Shown: piece after piece, positions 34,107 to 44,839 of the stretch
Numbering within the stretch: position 1 is the stretch's first letter
Layout of the letters: each line of letters starts with the position of its first letter
DNA from: Chiridota heheva
Taxonomy: Eukaryota > Echinodermata > Holothuroidea > Apodida > Chiridotidae
Direction of reading: 5' to 3'
NCBI GenBank assembly: GCA_020152595.1
Contig: JAIGNY010001253.1
Coordinates: 586,501 to 650,500 of the forward strand
Length of the DNA stretch: 64,000 bases
Program-made: the position numbers and the translations under genes
The notes under the pieces: generated by a model
Database searches by the model: none
Told to the model about the DNA's origin: nothing
Seen by the model: only the letters and a program-made list of their open reading frames with translations

Positions 34107-34959
34107 CGCTCTCTCCAAAGGAATCATTTGTAGGTGTAAATGACTGGTACTCGTTAAGCTCAAAATTAGTTTTCAAAAGGCTGTAACGATTATTAGTCAC
34201 AGTCACAAACAGTACCCAACCAATACGTTAAGATCAGTTACGTTAGGCCCCATGCGTATAACAGTATGATAAATAGCCTAGTCTATACAGTATACTGTAA
34301 TTTGTGTACACACATGACTGTATAAGCTGTTGTGTTGTATGGAAAACAAACCACAATACGTACCTCCTCCAAACGTCAAATATGAGCTCATTGAACTGAT
34401 AGATAGCAAAAGGACATTCTTCGTCATTTTCATGTGAGTCATCACACTCATGTATGCTGTGCTGTAAACAAACTTTATTAAACGATTAATTCGGTGGTCA
34501 AGCAACTTCATTTCTTCTGAAAGAGGATTCCGTAAGAAACAAAATGATGAAAAAAGCATTCAAAACTTTTTATTTTGTTGAGGAGATAATTAAGTTTTAA
34601 ATTTCTGCATCATTTGTGCAGAAACGACTGAAATCAAGAATAGTTGTGATGTCACATCCTCACATTCCTCAAAGTCCTTATCATTGCATCTATTCTATCA
34701 CATTTTCCTGCGATTTTGTGGCTTACAAATCATTGGAAAGGTCAGGAAAGTATTGAAAATGAATCTAGTGAAGGTGATTATAATTAACCACCTGAATAAA
34801 TTTTGAGAAAAAATTATTCAAATTGTCATGAGAAAAAATATTATTTGAAATACATTACAAATTGTTAAGAAAAGTGATGATAGTGGTTCCAACCTTTCAA
34901 ACGTAGAATTTCCACACCTGTCATTCCTACTTAGATAAGACTATAACTTTAAACTTTTA
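34107..34959. other. CERT 5' flank
   Basis: Should contain the CERT 5' untranslated region and promoter, or another 5' intron. No TATA box, CpG island or initiator stands out. Confidence 0.4.
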
Positions 34960-35851
34960 AAGCATTACAGGATTGTTGATGATGCTAGGGATTCTTCACT
35001 TTTGCAAACTGATCTGGATAAGTTAGTTTCTTGATCCCAAACATGGCAGATATCCTTCAATGTTGATAAATGCAAAGTTATTCATTTTGGTCAGAACAAT
35101 TTGGCTTTTGGTTACTGCATGAATGGTTCAAATCTTGGTTTTGTTGATCAAGAAAGGGATCTAGGTATTGTCATTACTAGCAATCTGAAGCCTTCTAAAC
35201 AGTGTTCTTTAGCAGCTGCAAGGGCAGATAGGATGCTTGGTTTAATTAAAAGAATTTTTTGTTTTTTGAAAAGTTGTTCTTAATTCGTATAAGCAGTTAG
35301 TCAGGCCTCACTTGAGTATGCTATTCAGGCTTGGAGTCCCTTTTATGAGAAGGTTAAGTTCATTTTGGAGCAGGTTCAGCGAAGAGCCACTAGACTTATT
35401 TCCGAAGTAAGAAATCTCTGTTATGAATCTAGGTTGCGAATTCTTGGTTTGACCACGCTTGAGTTGAGAAGAGTACGTGGCGATAGATTTAGGTTTTTAG
35501 GTTCCTATCTGGTAGTGATGCTTTGACTTCCTGTTATTTCTTGTATGTTTCAGCTAATCCTCATGTGACACGTGGTAACAGTTTGAAGTTGAGCAAAGAG
35601 TTCTCACGGATAGATATTCGACGTTTAGCTTTTCGCAAAGAGTTGTTAATGAGTGGAATGGTTTGCCTGAGTGGGTAGTTAGCTCTAAATCTGTTCACAA
35701 ATTTCAAAGTCAACATTGATAAGTTTTTTACTAGCTCTGCATGGGCGTCTTTGATTTTTGATTTTTTTGGTGGTGGTGGTGGTTGTGTTAGTTTGGGCTT
35801 TTTGGGGTGACTAACCATTCTTAGCCCGCAATCTTGTTACGTTACGTTACT
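34960..35851 (+). mobile_element. LINE pol C-terminal fragment with (GTTAC)n tail
   Basis: Frames with stops read SWSQTWQISFNVDKCKVIHF, DLGIVITSNLKPSKQC, EYAIQAWSPF and VQRRATRLI, the standard end of reverse transcriptase and the thumb region of CR1/Jockey-type LINEs. LSKEFSRIDIRRLAF then FRKELLMS follow. It ends in GTTACGTTACGTTAC, a short-repeat tail as in CR1/L2-like elements. In-frame stops and frameshifts make it inactive. Confidence 0.85.
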
Positions 35852-36676
35852 TGAATATCTTCTTATAACATATCAAGATATTTAAGTAGTTTTTCACAAA
35901 TTTTGGTGAAGATGTAATATTTAAAATTCATAAAAGTATCCACATTTGTGATGTATAACATATGATGTATTACAGGGCGAAATCTTTTAAAGAATTACAC
36001 TAAGTATTTGCCTAGCCACCCACATCCCATACATCCAAAATTTTCAAGGATAAAATTGGATAAGCTGTAGGGGAAACTGGGACACAGTGAAACACATGAA
36101 ATATTTTTCGTTGTGAATAGAATTCGAAATTAAAGACTATGATCAATTATTTCCTCCAAACACATGATTTTTGCAGTCAACGTTATTGTCTTATTTTTAA
36201 CGGGTAAGTAACAATTTTGGCCAATGAAAGTGATATTTTGCACTTAATTTATAGTACAGCTACTAAATATATCCCAACAGGTTTAATCCTCTTGCATATA
36301 TTTGTTTAAACCACTGAGGTCTGGGTAAACCTATGACCTGATGACAATAAACAAGAAAAGCTAGGTTTATGTTAATACAAAAGAATTAAGTGTGAGCCCT
36401 TGTGAGGGACAGTGAACTTGTGAATAGGAGAGAGAGATGGGGCACAGTAAACCACTTTCTACCACTTCTATGCTCTCTAATTCTTCAGGCTGAAAAATAT
36501 TACTTTGTACTGTAATTTATTTATCTATATTGTGGTAATTGACACAATGGGGAAATTTAAGGGACTGCGAAACAAATTGTATCATTGCCTCTTGCAATAG
36601 TACGCTATCGTAATTTGTTGGGTATTTTACCCGTGTCCTCAGCCAGGAGCGTAACATAACATTGATATGTAGGGGT
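35852..36676. other. Unannotated intergenic sequence
   Basis: AT-rich DNA with no supported feature. Confidence 0.45.
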
Positions 36677-36718
36677 GTGTGTTTGGGAAGGGGGGAGGGG
36701 AGGGGGGGGGGGGGGTAA
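36677..36718 (+). other. G-rich run with G-quadruplex potential
   Basis: Consecutive G tracts (GGGAAGGGGGGAGGGGAGG and then a run of 16 G) satisfy the usual G4 pattern on the plus strand. Confidence 0.6.
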
Positions 36719-36879
36719 GACATAATATGCCCGACGTTAAATCTGCAATTTTCCCGACTTATAAACAATATGCATGTGTCTACAATCACTCAACTTAGTT
36801 ATATTAGGAATCTGCCCCCAACACAAAATTTGATTGACGGAAATAATACAATTTCAAATGTTCATATCAAAGTCTACTC

Positions 36880-37965
36880 AGATAAGCTTATTCAAAGGAT
36901 ACCTTATCAAAAGGACACCTTATGAAAAAGACACCTTATCAAAAGGACATCTTATCAAAGGACATCTTATCATCTTATCTTATCAAAAAAAGACACCTTA
37001 CACCTCATCAAAAGGGCACCTTATCAAAAAGACACCTCATCAAAAGGACACCTTATCAAAAGGACACCTTATCAAAAGGACATCTTATCCAAAAGGACAT
37101 CTTATCCAAAGGACACCTTATCAAAAGGACACCTTATCCAAAGGACACCTTATCCAAAGGACAACTTATCAAAAGGACACCTTATCAAAAAAACACCTTA
37201 TCAAAAGGATAACTTATCAAAAGGACACCTTATCAAAAGGACATCTTATCCAAAAGGCACCTTATCAAAAGGACACCTTATCAATAAGACATCTTATCCA
37301 AAGGGCACTTTATCAAAAGGACACCTTATCAAAAGGACATCTTATCCAAAGGACACCTTATCAAAAGGAACCTTTTAAAAGGACATCTTATCAAAAGGAC
37401 ACCTTATCAAAAGACACTTTATCAAAACTTTATCAAAAGGACAGCTTATCCAAAGGACATCTTATCCAAAGGACATCTTATCAAAAGGACGCCTTATCAA
37501 TAAGACACCTTATCCAAAGGGCACCTTATCAAAAGGACATCTTATCCAAAGGGCACCTTATCAAAAGGACATCTTATCCCAAGGACACCTTATCAAAAGG
37601 AACCTTTTAAAAGGACATCTTATCCAAAGGACACCTTATCAAAAGGACATTTTTTAAAAGGACATCTTATCAAAAGGACAACTTATCAAAAGGACATCTT
37701 ATCAAAAGGACAACTTAATCAAAAGGACAGCTTATCAAAAGGACACCTTATCAAAAGGACACCTTATCAAAAGGACACCTTTATCAAAAGGACAGCTTGT
37801 CAAAAGGACAACTTGTCAAAAGTCACCTTGTCAAAAGGACACTTTGTCAAAAAGACACTTTTACCAAAACGCACAAAGTTACCAAAGGACATGTAATCAA
37901 AAGGTGCATTATCAAAAGGACACCATATCAAAAGACACCTTATCAAAAGAGCTTCCTATCAAAAA
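36880..37965. repeat. 16-bp minisatellite (CAAAAGGACACCTTAT)
   Basis: About 65 copies of CAAAAGGACACCTTAT with variants CATCTTAT, CCAAAGG and AAAAAGACA. The right end drifts to CAAAAGGACAACTTGT. The open frame of 258 codons across it is a by-product of a 16-bp unit without stops. Confidence 0.95.
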
Positions 37966-38162
37966 AAGGATGCCTTCTGTCCGTGCCCCCACCTTCATAG
38001 TATAAGGGGACCAGGGCATCCATGCATACAGTACATATACCTGTTTTCTTGCCATAAGAAGTAATAGTAAGTCCTGAATGTACATCTGATATAAGATGTA
38101 TTTATACTCGTAACTTTTTCACTCCTATGACTATGTATTATCCTCTCTCCCTTTCATTGCAG

Positions 38163-38321
38163 GCAAATCAATATGAAGAGGGCAGTCCACTTCAAAAAAC
38201 ACCAATGCAAAAGGACCATCTAATGCAGAAAGACCATCCAATGCAGGAGGACCATCCAATGCAGGAGGACCATCCAATGCAGGAGGACCATCCAATGCAG
38301 GAGGACCATCCAGCATCATAT
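38163..38321 (+). CDS. Coding exon with in-frame 18-bp repeats (degenerate paralogue gene, exon A)
   Basis: A 53-codon exon with acceptor CTTTCATTGCAG|GCA and consensus donor TAT|GTAAGT, phase 0 at both ends. It encodes ANQYEEGSPLQKTPMQKDHL followed by about five MQEDHP hexapeptides from an 18-bp tandem repeat (38224-38315). The protein is unrecognised. It is the upstream exon of the sequence at 38467, whose end is paralogous to the gene at 49313-51936. Missing first exons suggest a partial duplicate, although a 5' part could lie undetected between 35.9 and 38.1 kb. Confidence 0.5.
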
Positions 38322-38466
38322 GTAAGTGTTTTTATTTCAAAACCTAAAAATGCAGTTGATTCTGTCGTAATTACTTTAGGGCCTGTGACTATTTCCATAA
38401 AACTGAAGAAATTAATTCCATTAAATACTAAAAACTAACATTTGACTCTTTGACATTTTATTTCAG

Positions 38467-39116
38467 CATGTGGAGGATGAAAAACTAGATTCCACCTCTT
38501 CTAATGACAGCAAGAAGAAGAGAAAGGAACCCCCTTCACAAAGTAAGGAAGATTTTGAAGAGACGAACCTCCACTGCGGCGGTCAAAACTGGTCAGAAAG
38601 ATAATGACTCCATGGCCGTGAGAGCAGCACCATCACTTTCATTCATGACTACCTCTTCACCTTCCTCCAATATGAATTTGAACGGACAGGCAACTGGTGA
38701 TGCAGCACCAGCCAAAGACACCAGACTTAGTAAGAGAGAGGAAAAGAAAATGCAGAGACGTGCACTAAAGCTGCAACTACAACAGGACCAAGAATTGCAG
38801 CAAAGACGACAGCTCCAGCAGCACATGACGACCTCATCCTCACTCAGTTTTGATGGCAATGTAGCTGTTAGAGGCACCGCTTCACCACAATACAACTCAA
38901 AGCAGCAGCAGAAATGCATGTACCAACAACAACAGCTCCGCAGCAAGAGCAAGCCGCTGCTTCTCAGCCAAGACATGCCAGAGATCAAACAAAGCTTAGG
39001 AAGGGCAAGAAAATTGCCTGGGGACAGAAGAGGAGCATCAGGGTGCTGATGACGCCCATCCAGAGGATCTGCACATCATAGATCTTCCACCAGGCAGACT
39101 CTTCTTCCTATAACGG
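38467..39116 (+). pseudogene. Frameshifted paralogue of the last exon of the 49-52 kb gene (exon B)
   Basis: After acceptor TTTATTTCAG|CAT the phase-0 frame reads HVEDEKLDSTSSNDSKKKRK and then stops at 38601. A second frame continues with DTRLSKREEKKMQRRALKLQ and a Gln-rich stretch. Near 38943 a base is missing relative to the paralogue (CTCCGCAG versus CTCCTGCAG), so the conserved end (EDLHIIDLPPGRLFF) is out of frame. Either there are two frameshifts, or a short intron uses AAA|GTAAGG at 38541; both readings still leave the end broken. Function unknown. Confidence 0.6.
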
Positions 39117-39289
39117 ATCTTTAATTTTAATCTCGTAAAAAAAAATGTTTTTAACCTTTTTCAACTCAACACGACAAGAAATAAAATTATGGACATTACA
39201 TTTGAGAATTGAGAGAAATTGAAATTATTTTGGAAAGAATTTTGAAATCAAGAATATGCAATCACCTCTGGAAATCACAAGTTTTACAC

Positions 39290-39437
39290 AATATGCAATC
39301 AATTTATCATGCAATCAAATTATGCAATCATCATGCAATCACTTTATCATGCAATCACTTTATCATGCAATCAATTTATCATGCAATCAGTTTATCATGC
39401 AATCACTTTATCATGCAATCACTTTATCATGCAATAT
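39290..39437. repeat. 16-bp minisatellite (ATCATGCAATCACTTT), left arm
   Basis: Eight to nine copies of TTTATCATGCAATCAC. The inverse copy at 49050-49130 has about half as many units. Confidence 0.92.
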
Positions 39438-39964
39438 AGGATTGATAATCATTTGAAATGTACAAATGCTTTTGTACCGAATACATTTTACAGAAAACAC
39501 ATGTTTTGTTCTCTTTTGTTTAATATTCTCAGCTTGTATTTTATCGAATGTATAGATAGTTACACACCCAGAATGCCTGTAGATGATGTAAACTTTTTCA
39601 TTTGTTTTTAATTGTCTCTTATTATTTTTTCAAAATCTAAACAAAACTGGTTTGGAATCTTTACCAGAATCCTAATCAAATTATTGCATGAATTTATTCC
39701 CATTATTCTTAGTGACTAAGATTAGTGCAAGAAACATAGGTGGCAGAACCGGGGGAAGGGGAGGCACAGGGGCACGTGCCCCCAACCCCCACTTTTCTCA
39801 AAAGTTTAGAAAAGAGGAAAAGTGCCCTTTTGATGAGAGAAAAGTGCCCTTTTTTCAGAAAAAAAAGGGCCCTTTCAATTAAAACTAGAACAGTAAATAC
39901 CGTCATGGTTCACATGCCCATGCAAATTGACACCCATATCATATGACCCAACCAATTATAAAAA

Positions 39965-40989
39965 TGGCATCTCACACTAAGTCTGACATGGCATCCCATG
40001 TCCCACATGGCATCCCACCCACATGTCCCACATGACATCCCATCCTTTGTCCAACATGGCATTTCACCATATATCCCACTTGGCATCCCACCCCATGTCC
40101 CACAAGACATCTCTTGTCCCATGTGGCATTCCAACATATGTCCCACATGACATCCCATCCTATAACCCACCTGGATCCCATCCCACATCCTAAATGACAT
40201 GGCACCCCATGTCCCACATGACATCCATGCCTTGTTCCACATGACATTCCACCATATCTCCCACATGACATTCCACCATCCCATGTCTCAAATGTCCCAC
40301 ATGGCATCCCCATCCTATGGTCCCATGTCCCACATGGATCTTCCATCCCAAAATGTCCCACATGACATCCCATGCCTTGTTCCACATGGCATTCCACCCC
40401 ATGATATCCATGGCATCCCATGGCATTCTACCAAATGTCCCCATGGCATCCCATGTCCCACCCATGGATCTCATCCCATGTCCCAAATGACATCGCACCC
40501 TGTGTCCCACGTGACATCCCATGCCTTGTCCCACATGGCATTCCACCATATCTCCCACATGATATTCCACCATACAGTATGTCTCGCATGGCATTCCACC
40601 ATACATTATGTCTCACATGGCATTCCACCATATGTCCCACATAGCATTCCATCCCATGTCCCACATAGCATCCCACCCTATGACCCAAATGGCATCCCAT
40701 CTTACGTCCCACATGGCATCCTGCCTTATGTCCCACATTGGATCCCACCATATGTTCCACTCCCTCCCACTATCCCAATGACATCCTACTTTATGGCATC
40801 ACATCCAATTTTCCCATGGCCTCCTACCCTATGTCCCACACCCCTAACCTAACACTTTTTGTTACTCGTGGCATCCCACCCCATGTCCCACATAGCATCC
40901 CACCCCATGACGTCACATGTCCCACATGATATGGCATTCCACCATATATCCTACATGGCGTCCCACCCCATGTCCAACATGACATCCCA
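39965..40989. repeat. 19/24-bp minisatellite array, left arm of duplication
   Basis: About 45 degenerate units of ATGTCCCACATGGCATCCCA, with the left flank TCATATGACCCAACCAATTA at 39939-39958 and right flank from 40990. The same layout is found inversely at 47665-48510 and 62405-62930. Confidence 0.93.
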
Positions 40990-41715
40990 TAGGCTCTATA
41001 AAAAGTCTCATCCTAGCTATTAGCTCTGATTGAGCAAGCTATGTATGAAAGTGTCAGTTGATATAATAACTTATATGCAAATGAGTTCTTGAATAAGGAA
41101 AAGAAGGCGGGGTTAAATAATTATGCCTGATATAGCCCTTTGTATATACCACATGGTATATGTTCTATCATATGGCCCCCATTCATGTCCCAGATGGCAT
41201 CCCTCTATGTCCATATGCATTCACATCCTGTCACACTCCCTGACTGAGTATACTAAATAAAATAAAAGTGGTCAGCTTATATACTGTAGCAACTTTATAA
41301 TAATGTGCACAATAATAAAGGCGGAGTTTAATAATCATGCCTAATACAACCGTTGGTGCACAAATGTTATAAGAGATTTTAAATCTCCAGTGCTACGAGA
41401 GAGACGCTTGAGGATCTCTGAAAAATATTGGAAAATTATATCATTTTACAGTTATTTTCTAAGGAAATATCAAATGTTTTGTAGACTTTTTAAGGAAATT
41501 AGTCTTCAATCTGTCTTAAGTGTCTCTGAAAAACTAAGGAAATTTTAATCTTCTATAAGAATATCTGAAAATACTTCTGAAGAAACTTGAACATTTTCTA
41601 AAGAATTTAAAAAAAACTTTAACATTTCTGAGGAAATCTCAGGAAAAACTGTGGATGGCCGGACGGACGAAATCGCCATTACATAGGTTCGCATTATGCT
41701 TCGCATGCTCACCAA
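40990..41715 (+). repeat. Right flank of the minisatellite-bearing dispersed repeat, copy 2
   Basis: Co-linear with 10148-10960, ending in ATCTCAGGAAAAACTGTGGA, GGCCGGACGGACG and TTCGCATTATGCTTCGCATG. Only its first part (to about 41362) is included in the inverted duplication. Confidence 0.82.
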
Positions 41716-42530
41716 CAAGTGTTTTTTTTAGAGAATGAAACTTTTTTTGATTCAAACATTGAAACAATTTTCTTTTAAAGACAATATATATCTGATCTTA
41801 TCATTAAAGAAAGTAACACAAATATCGCCTTTTAATAAGACTAAAATTGTGAAATCTAAAGATAAAGTGTTCCGGGTCCAGCAGCTCTACATACATGACA
41901 TAGTGAACTTTTTTTATATTTGAAAAGCCTTTACCTCTTTCTACCTTTGTTTTCCCAGCTTATAATTTGTATTTTTTTTAAAGTAGTTAAAAATAGGGTC
42001 TTTCTTTAGAGTGTGCGAGCTACCCGAAATTTCATTAGTGCATTTAGTGGGCATCTTTGAAATGGGCTTTGCAGGGCAAAACTTACTATTTAGACCCGGA
42101 CTATTGTCATGACATAAACAGATGTGCCCTCTCGGCCTCTCCCATCTTCTTTGTAAATATTAAAAGGTGCATCTTTACAGAGATAACAAGTTTTTTCTTT
42201 TTTCCCCCTGATTGACAGATTAAATAAAGTAACACAAGCATCAAACAAAATACCCAAAATTTTACTCGTTGAGCACCTTTAATTTGGGTTCCACTGACTT
42301 GCTGAAGACTGGGTGTGAATTTTAGCAATCTGGTCTAATCTTTTCTGATATATCGAGTTATATTTATCCTCAGCAAGAAATTGATGGCCTCCAGAATAAT
42401 ATTCTAAGGACCCCTTATTTGTTTTTCACATTACTTTAGACATTAAATGTAGTTTCCGATACATGACCAAAACTATTAAGTAATCATGATTGGCTAAAAG
42501 TCTAAATCCTTCCGATTTGCAATTTTTTAG
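41716..42530. other. Spacer of inverted duplication, unannotated
   Basis: AT-rich DNA with no supported feature. Confidence 0.45.
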
Positions 42531-42590
42531 GGGACGGCGGGGGTGGGGTGGAAGGGAGGGAGGGGAGGTGGGAAGGGGGCAGGGGGGTTG
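42531..42590 (+). other. G-rich tract with G-quadruplex potential
   Basis: Repeated G tracts (GGCGGGGGTGGGGTGG, GGGAGGGAGGGGAGG, GGGAAGGGGGCAGGGGGG) over 60 bp on the plus strand. A (CA)n run follows at 42676-42693. Confidence 0.6.
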
Positions 42591-43400
42591 ACTCTAAATC
42601 TATACTGCCGTGCTACATGCTTTGAAAATGCTACAGTTAGAAAGTGCCTCTCAGATCCTGTGCCCCCTCCACCCTACACACACACACACACACGTTCAAA
42701 CATCTTCCGCAGCCTCTGGCCAGAAATTCCTGCAGCTTTGATCAACCATTAACTCAAAACTAGACTAGACGTTAGGCGTCCTGCGACCCACTCCATACAT
42801 ATCCAGCATATACTAGGAGGTGAGTGGCCGGCTATCTCCAATCCAGATAGGTATGAAGGCCTGTGTTACATCGACCGATGATAATGATAATTCAAAGAGC
42901 CCTCTATAATAAAAATGCTTGACGAAATTGTTCCCCCAAATTGAAAGCTCTTTCTAATGTGTTATCCACCTCCATACGTATTTTTAGGTGCTTGTCAAAT
43001 AACGATATAGAAGCAGGCGCTGTCGTGTTAGAATTGTTAGCTTTTGTCATGACAATGACGATTTGAATTCTTAGATAAAAACTCCCACATGTCCACAGGA
43101 ACCAATAAACTGATAAAAGAGGATAAGTTTTGAATTTATTAAATACATTTTTTTTAAATGTACAACAACTAGTAGTGTATGAATATTGTGGATAATTCCC
43201 TTGTGTTATAAAGTCCTGCATATAAAAAGAATTTGCTTAACCTCTTAACTAATCCTTTAAAAGAAACTTTGAATGCAATTATTTTCTTTATTTACAATAA
43301 ATGACTTTTAGATGGCCGCTGCAATTATTCACTTAATGTAAGAGTCCTACAGATGTATTTTATAGCAAAATAAAAAGCAATCCACATACTTATAATTATT
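42591..43400. other. Spacer of inverted duplication, unannotated
   Basis: Only the (CA)n stretch was noted. A 105-codon minus-strand frame at 42904-43221 has no domain. Confidence 0.45.
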
Positions 43401-43404
43401 GATA

Positions 43405-44466
43405 CACCATGGTTTCAAAGTGCACCATGGTTAACCCATGCACCGTGGCTCCACAGTACACCATGGTTTCCCCATGCACCATGGTTCCCCGTGCACCATG
43501 GTTCCCCGTGCACCATGATTCCCCCGTGCACCATGGTTCCCTGTGCACCATGGTTCCCCTGTGCACCGTGGTTCCCCGTGCACCATGGTTCCCTGTGCAC
43601 CATGGCTCCCCCATGCACCATGGTTTCCCCATGCACATGGTTTCTCGGTGTGCCGTGGTTCCCTCGTGCACCATGGTTCCCGCATGTACCATGGTTCCCC
43701 GTGCCTCATGGCTCCTCCATGCACCATAGTTGCACCATGGTTCCCCCATGGTTCCCCCATGCGACATGGTTACCCCATGCACCATGGCTCCCCCATGCGA
43801 CATGGTTACCCCATGCACAATGGTTCCCCATGCACCATGGTTCTCCCATGCCCCATGGTTCCCCCATGCGACATGGTTCCCCCATGCACCATTGTTCCCT
43901 CATGCACCATGGCTCTCCCATGCACCATGGCTCCCCCATGCGACACGGTTCCCCCCTGCACCACGGTTCCCCATGCACCATGCTTCCCCCATGCACCATG
44001 GTTCTCCCATCAACCATGGTTCCCTATGCACCATAGTTGCACCATGGATTCCTATGCACAATGGTTCCCCATGCAAAATGGTTCCCCCATGCACCATCGT
44101 TCTCCCATGTACCATGGTTCCCCATGTACCATGGTTCCCCCATGCACCATGGTTCCCCATGCACCATGGTTACCCCATGCACAATGGTTCCCCATGTACC
44201 ATGGTTCCCCATGCACCATGGTTCCCCCATGCACCATGGTTCCCCATGCACCATGCTTCCCCCATGCACCATGCTTCCCCCATGCACCATGGTTCTCCCA
44301 TCAACCATGGTTCCCTATGCACCATAGTTGCACCATGGATTCCTATGTACAATGGTTCCCCATGTACCATGGTTCCCCCATGCACCATTGTTTCATTGTT
44401 CCTCTATGTACCATGATTCCCCCATGCACCATGTTTCCCACATGCACCATGATTCCCCCATGGGCG
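43405..44466. repeat. 17-18-bp minisatellite (CCATGCACCATGGTTCCC)
   Basis: About 60 copies of CCCCATGCACCATGGTTC. A 300-bp block is itself duplicated: the text around 43970-44130 recurs at 44260-44400, including TCAACCATGGTTCCCTATGC and TGCACCATGGATTCCTATG. Six-frame openness, including a 339-codon frame, is a consequence of the repeat. Confidence 0.95.
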
Positions 44467-44660
44467 AGAGTAGACATAGTATACACAATTATAAGTACGG
44501 GGCCAAAGTTGGTTACAGTCAATTGGGTCCAAATATTGTTGATATTCCTTCTCGATTCCTAAAAAAGTCAGAAAATCATGATCCTAAAAGTTTTTTGCCC
44601 TGGCTGCCCGCGCCGCTAAATACCAGGTGTGAAAATAGTTGTGTTTGATCTGTTTATTAA

Positions 44661-44835
44661 CAGTGGCGGTGCCAGGATTTTTTTCATGTGGGGAGAGGGA
44701 GGGAAAGTTTTTCCTATGGGGGCAAAGGCCTAATCGGACAAAATATGTCACTTTACAAAATTTTCTGGAGAGCAAGTGGGGGGAGGGGGACAAAACAATC
44801 TCGTAAGGGCAAATGCCCCCGTAGCGCCGCCACTG
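44661..44835. mobile_element. Small MITE, CAGTGGCGG family, with TTAA duplication
   Basis: Ends CAGTGGCGGTGCC and GCGCCGCCACTG are inverted repeats, and TTAA lies on both sides (44657-44660, 44836-44839). A TTAA target is the hallmark of piggyBac-type insertion. It is an inverse copy of 27811-27993. A broken left end of a third copy (CAGTGGCGGCGCTACGG) is at 45333. Confidence 0.82.
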
Positions 44836-44839
44836 TTAA

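Larger units (their letters stand above)
38925..41362 (+). repeat. Left arm of large inverted duplication
   Basis: This arm and 47306-49520 are inverse copies. Shared order: Gln-rich exon end (CAACAACAACAGCTCC), A-run after ATCTCGT, ATCATGCAATCACTTT repeats, the GTGGCAGAACC/AAAGTGCCCTTTT segment, ATAATTGG flank, 19/24-bp minisatellite, then CTGACTGAGTATACTA and GCGGAGTTTAATAATCATGC. The arms are about 2.4 and 2.2 kb and the spacer is about 5.9 kb. Confidence 0.88.

Noticed and set aside
36834..37610. 258-codon frame
   Set aside because: 16-bp repeat without stops gives a 16-residue periodic translation; no coding signature.
38593..38988. Cys/Leu-rich minus-strand frame
   Set aside because: Antisense shadow of the Gln-rich plus-strand reading.
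43396..44562. 339-codon frame and several others on both strands
   Set aside because: Translation of the CCATGCACCATGGTTCC repeat.
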